From positions 1 to 11,221 of the forward strand of contig JAFVRI010000217.1 in the NCBI GenBank assembly GCA_017504335.1: DNA of 11,221 nucleotides. The letters run 5' to 3'. Under the pieces are notes generated by a model. The model made no database searches. It saw nothing but the letters and a program-made list of their open reading frames with translations, and had not been told where the DNA came from. Each line of letters starts with the position of its first letter. Positions within the stretch are counted from its first letter, which is position 1. Shown one piece after another: positions 6,591 through 11,221 of the stretch. Source of the stretch: Clostridia bacterium (GTDB lineage: Bacteria > Bacillota > Clostridia > Oscillospirales > CAG-272). The translations under genes were made by a program, and so were the position numbers.

Positions 6591-7808
6591 ATGGATCAAC
6601 AACGTCTTCAATCCGTCAGGGACTCTGTTCGGGAACAGATGGATGGATGTATCAAATTTTGGCTGAACCATGGAATCGACAAGGTAAACGGCGGAGTATA
6701 TACCTGTCTTGACCGAAGCGGCAAGGTTTATTCCACCGACAAAAGTGTATGGATGCAGGGACGCTGCGCATGGACCTTCGCCTGGCTTTGTCATCTATAC
6801 GGCATCAAGAAAGAGTGGATGGATGCGGCAAAGAGCTGTCTCGATTTTATGGAGGATCACTGCATCAATCGAAGTGCGGGTAACCGTATGTACTTTACGG
6901 TCACCGCTGAAGGCAAGCCTTTGCGTCAAAGAAGATATTTCTACTCCGAAACCTTCTACTCTATGGCGAACGCCGAGTATTATGGGATCACAGGAGAAAA
7001 GATATATCTTGACCGAGCAATCAGAGCCTACAACACCTATTGGGATCTATGACACGGTGCCACAGATCCGACAGGACTCGGTGCAAAGACAATCCCCGAA
7101 ACACGTACAGGACGGTCCTTCGGATACCCTATGATCTATCTCAATATGACCTCCATTCTTTCAAGGGTCGATCCTGAAAACGCTGAGCTTTACAATAGGC
7201 GCGCGGAAGCATGTATTGAGGATATCTTCAAGTATCACGTTCACCCAGAGCTTAAGTGCCTTTTGGAAAACGTAGGTCCGAGGGGTGAGGCAAGGCTTGA
7301 TTTTACCGAGGGACGCATCATCAATCCGGGACACGATATTGAAGGTGTATGGTTCATACTCGAATATGCGAAGCGCATGAAAAAACCGGAGCTTGTGGAA
7401 AAGTGCGAGGACATCTTCACCAATGCCTTTGAGGCAGGCTGGGACAAAGAATACGGCGGTCTTCTCTATTTTATCGATGCGCTGGGTCTTCCCCCCGAAT
7501 CCAACGAGCATGACATGAAGCTTTGGTGGCCACACAACGAAATCCTGATCACCTCGCTCATGCTTTATAGAGATACAAGAAAAGAAAAATATCTCGATTA
7601 TTTCCAAAAAACCTTTGATTACTGCCTTGAGCATTTTTATGACAAGGAGTACGGGGAGTGGTACGGATATCTTCGTCGTGACGGTCTTCCGACCATGCCT
7701 CACTGTAAAGGATCAACCTTTAAAGGTCCCTTCCATCTGCCGAGAATGCTCGGAATGGTGGACATGATGTTAAAAGAAATGATAGGTGACAAATATGAAG
7801 GAACATAA
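6591..7808 (+). pseudogene. AGE-family epimerase/isomerase (N-acylglucosamine 2-epimerase type), interrupted by an in-frame TGA
   Basis: Reading through one stop gives 405 codons, the normal length of the AGE (alpha/alpha)6-barrel family, which interconverts ManNAc and GlcNAc or epimerises other sugars at C2. Codon 154 is TGA (7050-7052). The reading frame continues unchanged on both sides: ...YNTYWDL before, HGATDPTGLGAKTIPETR after, with no frameshift. Family landmarks: QGRCAWTFAWL and RRYFYSETFYSMA before the stop; PETR, NPGHDIEG with catalytic-type His248, MKLWWPHNE, and GPFHLPR with His382 after it. Termination at 154 would remove both histidines, so the product would be inactive. No ribosome binding site precedes the next ATG (7131). 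The start at 6591 has GAAAGGA 9 nt upstream; ATGs at 6525 and 6573 are less well placed. A recent nonsense mutation or a base error in the assembly is most likely. In context, the intact enzyme would convert the ManNAc released by the downstream lyase. Confidence 0.85.
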
Positions 7809-8634
7809 TATTCTGGATATCATCCGCGCAAAGTATTACGAATTTCGCCCCGCGGAGCAAAAGGTAGCCAACTATGTTCTTGGCAATTTTGAAAAAATAC
7901 AGTTTATGTCTATCTCCGAGCTCGCGGAATTTGCTGGGGTGGCCGATGCGACGATCACTCGCTTTTGTCGCAGCCTGGATCTGAAAGGATTTAATATCTT
8001 CAAAATCAAGCTTGCGGCTTGTATTGCGGGAAGCAACAGTTCCGATACACAAACCAAAGAGGACGTTCTCGCAAGCGGGCAACAAAGCGCTATGGAATCC
8101 AAGACAGCAATCGATGAAACGATTGCCCTTTTGGATCAAAAAGCGATCCACCAAGTCATAGAGATGCTTGAATGCGCAGGCAGGGTCCTGTGCGCGGGAT
8201 CGGGTGGCAGTATGAGAATAGCGGACGAATGTGCCAATCTGTTCTCTATCGTCGAGTCAAAATTCATTTCTGTTGTCGATCCACATTCCCAGGCAGCCAT
8301 GGTTGCTACCATGAAAGAAAAGGATATCGTTCTTCTTGTATCCTACTCCGGAGCCACGGTAAACGGGCTTGAGCTTTTGGAGTTAACGAAAAAAATGGGG
8401 ATCAAGAGCATACTGATTACCAGATTCAAGAAATCGCCTTTATCGAAGTTAGCAGACGTTACACTTTGTTGCGGCTCCAAGGAAGGTCCCTATCAAATGG
8501 GATCGATTGCCGCAAAAATGGCACTCTTGACGCTGATCGACGTCCTATTCAGAGAATACCGCAATCGAAATGCCCAAGCCGCGAATGAAAACATCAAACA
8601 GATCGCAATGGCACTGTCCGATAAACATTTATAA
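7795..8634 (+). CDS. RpiR-family transcriptional regulator (HTH plus SIS domain)
   Basis: 279 aa. Residues 1-78 form the RpiR helix-turn-helix domain; the recognition region is SISELAEFAGVADATITRFCRSL, about 39-61. Residues 125-255 form a SIS sugar-isomerase fold with GSGGSM (135-140) and LLVSYSGAT (180-188), the phosphosugar-binding loop of this family. RpiR regulators sense phosphorylated amino sugars or hexoses; clostridial sialic-acid repressors (NanR type) belong here. Its start overlaps the end of the epimerase gene by 14 nt. AGGTGA (7784-7789) lies 5 nt before the ATG at 7795, which I prefer over an upstream GTG at 7786 that falls inside this ribosome binding site. Placement within the operon suggests it controls the promoter at 6531-6559, and so its own expression. 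Confidence 0.9.
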   Translation: MKEHNILDIIRAKYYEFRPAEQKVANYVLGNFEKIQFMSISELAEFAGVADATITRFCRSLDLKGFNIFKIKLAACIAGSNSSDTQTKEDVLASGQQSAMESKTAIDETIALLDQKAIHQVIEMLECAGRVLCAGSGGSMRIADECANLFSIVESKFISVVDPHSQAAMVATMKEKDIVLLVSYSGATVNGLELLELTKKMGIKSILITRFKKSPLSKLADVTLCCGSKEGPYQMGSIAAKMALLTLIDVLFREYRNRNAQAANENIKQIAMALSDKHL

Positions 8635-8652
8635 GTAAATAAGGAGATTTTT

Positions 8653-9579
8653 ATGGATATCAAAAAATATCAGGGAGTGATTCCCGCATTTTATGCTTGC
8701 TACGACAAAAACGGCAACGTATCTACCGAAGCGGTTGAGACCTACACGAAATGGCTGGTTACCAAAGGAGTAACGGGAATCTACGTGGGCGGCTCCTCGG
8801 GCGAGTGTATCTATCAAAGCACCGCGGAAAGAAAACGTATTTTGGAGCATGCGGTAAAGGCCGCGGACGGTAAGCTGACGGTCATTGCTCACGTTGCTTG
8901 TAACAATACAAGAGACAGTATGGAGCTTGCCGCACACGCGGAAAGCCTCGGTGTTGATGCGATCGCAGCCATTCCACCGATCTATTTTAAGCTTCCCGAG
9001 CATGCGATTGCCCAATATTGGAACGACATTTCCTCCGCAGCCTCTAACACCGATTTCATTATCTACAATATTCCTCAGCTTGCGGGAGTTGCCCTCACCC
9101 CTTCCCTGCTTCGCAAGATGTTGAAAAATCCTCGGCTGATCGGAGTCAAGAACAGCTCCATGCCCACTATGGATATTCAGCAATTCAAATATGAAGGAAC
9201 ACTTGGGGGACGCGATTTTGTCGTGTTCAACGGTCCCGATGAGCAGCTGATCAGCGGACTTGTCATCGGAGCGGATGGTGGCATCGGAGGTACTTATTCC
9301 GTCATGCCCGAGCTTTATCTCAAGCTTTTCGATCTCTTCAAGAAAGGCGAGCTTGAAACAGCCTGCGCACTTCAACATACCCTCAATAACATCATATATA
9401 AGCTCTGCTCGGGAAAAGGAAATCTGTATGCTATGATTAAGGCTACACTTAGAAAGCGTGAAGAACTTGACCTTGGCGGAGTCCGTTCTCCCCTTGCCAA
9501 CTTGTTCGACACAGATATGCCCATCGTGGATGAGGCAGTGACCATGATCGACTCCGCCATCAAAACATTCATAGGATAA
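8653..9579 (+). CDS. N-acetylneuraminate lyase-like aldolase (DHDPS/NAL family)
   Basis: 308 aa TIM-barrel class I aldolase. The Schiff-base lysine is Lys166 in GVKNSS, and the catalytic Tyr138 is in YNIPQLAG. GGSSGE (46-51) is the carboxylate-binding loop. NGPDE (193-197) matches the Asp-Glu pair with which NanA holds the sialic-acid side chain, and GADGGIGGTYSVMPELY (206-222) resembles NanA more than dihydrodipicolinate synthase. It would split N-acetylneuraminate into ManNAc and pyruvate. Departures from NanA: Ser168 where NanA has Thr, and Gly213 where it has Ser. The family also includes KDG aldolases and ketodeoxyglucarate dehydratases, and a uronate operon lies next door, so a 2-keto-3-deoxy acid is an alternative substrate. 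AAGGAG (8641-8646) lies 6 nt before the ATG, 18 nt after the RpiR gene. Confidence 0.85.
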   Translation: MDIKKYQGVIPAFYACYDKNGNVSTEAVETYTKWLVTKGVTGIYVGGSSGECIYQSTAERKRILEHAVKAADGKLTVIAHVACNNTRDSMELAAHAESLGVDAIAAIPPIYFKLPEHAIAQYWNDISSAASNTDFIIYNIPQLAGVALTPSLLRKMLKNPRLIGVKNSSMPTMDIQQFKYEGTLGGRDFVVFNGPDEQLISGLVIGADGGIGGTYSVMPELYLKLFDLFKKGELETACALQHTLNNIIYKLCSGKGNLYAMIKATLRKREELDLGGVRSPLANLFDTDMPIVDEAVTMIDSAIKTFIG

Positions 9580-9603
9580 AAACGTATTTGGAGATAAGAA
9601 ATC

Positions 9604-10680
9604 ATGATAAAGCACCAAATCACACATCAACTTCCTCCGTCCCCAAACAATCCTCGCAACAGCGAGGGAGCGTTTCTACGCGGAAAAAACGGAGAAATTT
9701 TGTTTGCATACAGCCGCTATACGGGTGATTCCATTCACGATCACGCCTCCTGCGACATTGCACTGATCACCTCGAAGGACGAGGGCGAGCACTGGAGCAA
9801 GCCGCGCATCATTGCTCCAGCCTCCTTCTTTGGAACGAAAAACGTGATGAGTGTTTCGTCCCTGGTCCAAAACAACGGGGATCTTGCGTTTTATTTTCTG
9901 ATCAAGGAAAACGATTTTTCCACTACCCTCGGAAGAGCCCTCTCCCCCGACGGGGAGCACTTCACACTCCAGCGTTGCCGTTTTGACTGTAAGCCCGCCT
10001 TTTACGTAATCAACAACGATCGATTGGTTCGTCAGAAAAGCGGACGCATTCTCGCGCCCGCCGCGTATATTACTGCGGAAAAGAACCGCGCTCACACGGA
10101 AACGAAGGAAATTGCTCCCTATATGACCACACTTCTCTATTCCGATGACGATGGTGCAAGCTTCCAAAGCGTGGGCTGGGAATACACGTCCCACGATCCG
10201 GTCAACGGATATTACGGGCTGCAGGAGCCCGGGGTTATTGAGTATGAGGACGGCTCGCTGTATTATTGGATGCGTACCAATTACGGATGTCAATTCGAAT
10301 GTGAATCCAAGGGGGATATTGAGTGCTTTACGCCTCCCCATGCGGGACTCTTCACCTCTCCTGTCTCGCCCATGCAGGTCAAGGAATACGACGGGATTAT
10401 TTACACAATTTATAATCCCATTCCCAATTATAACGGACGAATCAATCAAGAGGGCACTTGGGGCAGAACCCCCTTCGTTCTCCGCAAGAGCACGGATCGA
10501 TCAACATTCGGCCCCCTCAACGTCATTGAGGACGACGAAAGCCGCGGCTATTGCTACCCCGCCATGTTCCAAACACGGGACAACTGCCTGCTCGTGGCTT
10601 ACTGCCGAGGGGATGCCAATGACGGCAATACCCTTTGCCGTTTGGGTATTACCAAAATCGCAATCGACAGTATTGAATAG
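9604..10680 (+). CDS. Sialidase-superfamily protein (BNR/Asp-box beta-propeller), apparently cytosolic
   Basis: 358 aa, six-bladed propeller type. Asp-box motifs (SxDxGxxW/F) are at 57-64 (SKDEGEHW) and 180-187 (SDDDGASF), with degenerate copies near 114 (SPDGEHF) and 296 (STDRSTF). Family-like segments: RNSEGAF (18-24), YSRYTG (36-41), NNDRL (137-141), GLQEPGVIEYEDGSL (205-219) and WMRT with Arg224, giving plausible arginines and a glutamate for a carboxylated substrate. It belongs to the bacterial exo-alpha-sialidase-like group, whose members have rarely been tested. There is no signal peptide or membrane segment, so it should act in the cytosol on an imported substrate. GGAGA (9590-9594) lies 9 nt before the ATG, and the gene follows the lyase gene by 24 nt. 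The lyase next door supports a sialic or other ulosonic acid glycoside as substrate. A true GH33 sialidase function is not proven. Confidence 0.75.
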   Translation: MIKHQITHQLPPSPNNPRNSEGAFLRGKNGEILFAYSRYTGDSIHDHASCDIALITSKDEGEHWSKPRIIAPASFFGTKNVMSVSSLVQNNGDLAFYFLIKENDFSTTLGRALSPDGEHFTLQRCRFDCKPAFYVINNDRLVRQKSGRILAPAAYITAEKNRAHTETKEIAPYMTTLLYSDDDGASFQSVGWEYTSHDPVNGYYGLQEPGVIEYEDGSLYYWMRTNYGCQFECESKGDIECFTPPHAGLFTSPVSPMQVKEYDGIIYTIYNPIPNYNGRINQEGTWGRTPFVLRKSTDRSTFGPLNVIEDDESRGYCYPAMFQTRDNCLLVAYCRGDANDGNTLCRLGITKIAIDSIE

Positions 10681-10769
10681 CCAAAAGAACAAAAGCCGAT
10701 CCGTTCAGAGCTTTGAATTTTCCTGCGTACTTGAAATCGCAACCTTTGTGCAAACACTTCCTTTTTGTA

Positions 10770-10798
10770 TTCGCAAAAGCTATATTTCACGATATAAT
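10770..10798 (+). promoter_or_regulatory. Promoter-like motif in the convergent spacer
   Basis: TTCGCA (10770-10775), 17 bp, then a perfect TATAAT (10793-10798). No gene follows on this strand before the terminator at 10878, so if active it would make an RNA of about 110 nt. The region is AT-rich, and a chance match is possible. Confidence 0.3.
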
Positions 10799-10808
10799 AA
10801 GGCTTCCA

Positions 10809-10838
10809 CTTTTGGTGCTTCCAAAAGCGAGGTTTTTT
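10809..10838 (+). terminator. Possible terminator of the epimerase-sialidase operon
   Basis: CTTTTGG (10809-10815), loop TGCTT, CCAAAAG (10821-10827) form a 7-bp stem. A run of six T begins 5 nt later (10833-10838). The gap between stem and T-run makes it a weaker candidate than the hairpin at 10878-10905. Confidence 0.35.
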
Positions 10839-10877
10839 GCGAGAGCCCAATAACAAACATTCCACAAAATATAAGAA

Positions 10878-10914
10878 AAGAGGGTAAGCCGAAGCTTACC
10901 CTCTTGATTTTTTT
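10878..10914. terminator. Strong bidirectional terminator between convergent operons
   Basis: AAGAGGGTAAGC (10878-10889) and its exact complement (10894-10905) form a perfect 12-bp stem. On the plus strand it is followed by GA and seven T (10908-10914). On the minus strand the loop is TTCG closed by C-G, the very stable cUUCGg tetraloop, and the stem runs into TTCTTATATTTT. It should end transcription of the rubredoxin gene, whose stop is 3 nt from the A-run. It can also stop read-through from the sialidase side. Confidence 0.85.
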
Positions 10915-10916
10915 GA

Positions 10917-11072
10917 TTATGCCTCGACCTCGAATGCGTCCTTATCAAGACCGCAGACGGGGCAAGTGAAGTCGGCGGGGAGATCCTCCCAAGCCGTGCC
11001 GGGAGCGATTCCCTGCTCGGGATCACCCTTGGCGGGATCGTATTCATAGCCGCAGGGGCATACGTACTTCAT
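10917..11072 (-). CDS. Rubredoxin with a shortened first cysteine knuckle
   Basis: 51 aa, a standard rubredoxin length. This is a small cytosolic electron carrier that binds one iron by four cysteines. Conserved features: YEYDPAKGDPEQGIAPGTAWEDLP (about 9-32) and FTCPVCG with Cys37 and Cys40. The first knuckle is VCPCGY, with Cys5 and Cys7 separated by a single proline; the usual form is C-x2-C-G. The reading AAG TAC GTA TGC CCC TGC GGC is unambiguous. The frame is open further upstream, but AGGAGGG (11086-11080) sits 7 nt before the ATG at 11072, and only from there does the sequence match the family. It is probably cotranscribed with the upstream [2Fe-2S] gene, 50 nt away. Confidence 0.93.
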   Translation of the reverse strand: MKYVCPCGYEYDPAKGDPEQGIAPGTAWEDLPADFTCPVCGLDKDAFEVEA

Positions 11073-11122
11073 CGGTTTTCCCTCCTGTTTTTCTTTAGAA
11101 TACCCAATTTTTCGGGGGGTTA

Positions 11123-11221
11123 TTACTTGCTCATCATGATCTCGGAGATCAGATCCAAAACCTTCTGGTGGCAGCCGCCGCATCCCGTGGAGCAGTGGGT
11201 CACATTTTGAACGTCTTCGAA
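11123..11221 (-). CDS. C-terminal end of a BFD-like [2Fe-2S] protein (partial)
   Basis: Only the last 32 codons lie in the window. They read FEDVQNVTHCSTGCGGCHQK then VLDLISEIMMSK, followed by tandem stops TAATAA. The THCSTGCGGCH block with a C-x2-C pair and the helix after it match the ending of bacterioferritin-associated-ferredoxin-like (BFD) [2Fe-2S] domains, whose first cysteine pair would lie upstream, beyond the window. It is the upstream neighbour of rubredoxin on the same strand, suggesting a small iron-sulfur/electron-transfer operon. Confidence 0.75.
   Translation of the reverse strand, partial: FEDVQNVTHCSTGCGGCHQKVLDLISEIMMSK

Noticed and set aside
7050..7081. Selenocysteine insertion at the in-frame TGA of the epimerase gene
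   Set aside because: The only hairpin just downstream is 4 bp (CCGA/TCGG, 7068-7081), too weak for a bacterial SECIS, and AGE epimerases use histidines, with no known selenoprotein member.
7786..7794. GTG start for the RpiR gene three codons upstream
   Set aside because: The GTG lies inside the AGGTGA ribosome binding site that serves the ATG at 7795, and has no good site of its own.
8629..9630. Long open frame on the minus strand opposite the lyase gene
   Set aside because: It mirrors the lyase coding frame, has no recognisable family motifs, and the plus-strand gene has a clear ribosome binding site and catalytic residues.
11073..11183. Extended N-terminus for rubredoxin
   Set aside because: These codons overlap the end of the [2Fe-2S] gene on the same strand in another frame and have no rubredoxin similarity; the ATG at 11072 has a near-perfect ribosome binding site.
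1..11221. CRISPR arrays, tRNA or rRNA genes, insertion sequences, phage or attachment sites
   Set aside because: No regularly spaced repeats, cloverleaf-like segments, transposase or integrase motifs, or long terminal inverted repeats were seen.

Overview
The window looks like accessory carbohydrate-utilisation DNA from an anaerobic Bacillota, most likely a gut-type Clostridia. This rests on strong AGGAG-type ribosome binding sites, consensus sigma-A promoters (TTGACA-17-TATAAT), RpiR and AraC regulators, a rubredoxin, and an SDR-type fructuronate reductase of the kind found in Bacillus. No 16S rRNA, tRNA or other taxonomic marker is present, so the lineage is an inference.

Layout. (1) Positions 5530 to 19, minus strand: a tightly packed five-gene operon uxaC - uxuB - uxuA - GH39 glycosidase - RraA-family protein, with gaps of 4-13 nt and one ATGA overlap. 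(2) Positions 5531-5680: a 150-bp divergent control region with back-to-back promoters and two 9-bp direct repeats exactly 20 bp apart. (3) Positions 5681-6451, plus strand: an AraC-family regulator, closed by an intrinsic terminator. (4) Positions 6452-10680, plus strand: a second operon driven by a perfect sigma-A promoter overlaid by two 15-bp near-palindromes. Its genes are an AGE-family epimerase (interrupted by one in-frame TGA), an RpiR regulator, an N-acetylneuraminate-lyase-like aldolase and a sialidase-superfamily protein. (5) Positions 10681-10916: a 236-bp convergent spacer with hairpins and an isolated promoter-like motif. (6) Positions 10917-11221, minus strand: a rubredoxin and the tail of a [2Fe-2S] BFD-like protein, unrelated to the sugar genes.

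How the genes fit together. The minus-strand operon should carry D-glucuronate to fructuronate, mannonate and 2-keto-3-deoxygluconate (KDG). The cytosolic GH39 enzyme would release a monosaccharide from an imported oligosaccharide. No KDG kinase or KDPG aldolase is visible. Both operons do encode proteins from pyruvate-aldolase superfamilies: RraA (class II, metal) and DHDPS/NAL (class I, lysine). The plus-strand operon resembles a sialic-acid (or related ulosonic-acid) module: sialidase fold, lyase, epimerase and an RpiR regulator. It lacks a transporter, and its sialidase-like protein has no signal peptide.

Main points for a second look: the in-frame TGA in the epimerase gene, the two well-defined operator candidates, the unassigned RraA-like protein and aldolase in a uronate/ulosonate locus, the divergence of the uronate enzymes, and a rubredoxin with a C-x-C instead of a C-x2-C first knuckle.
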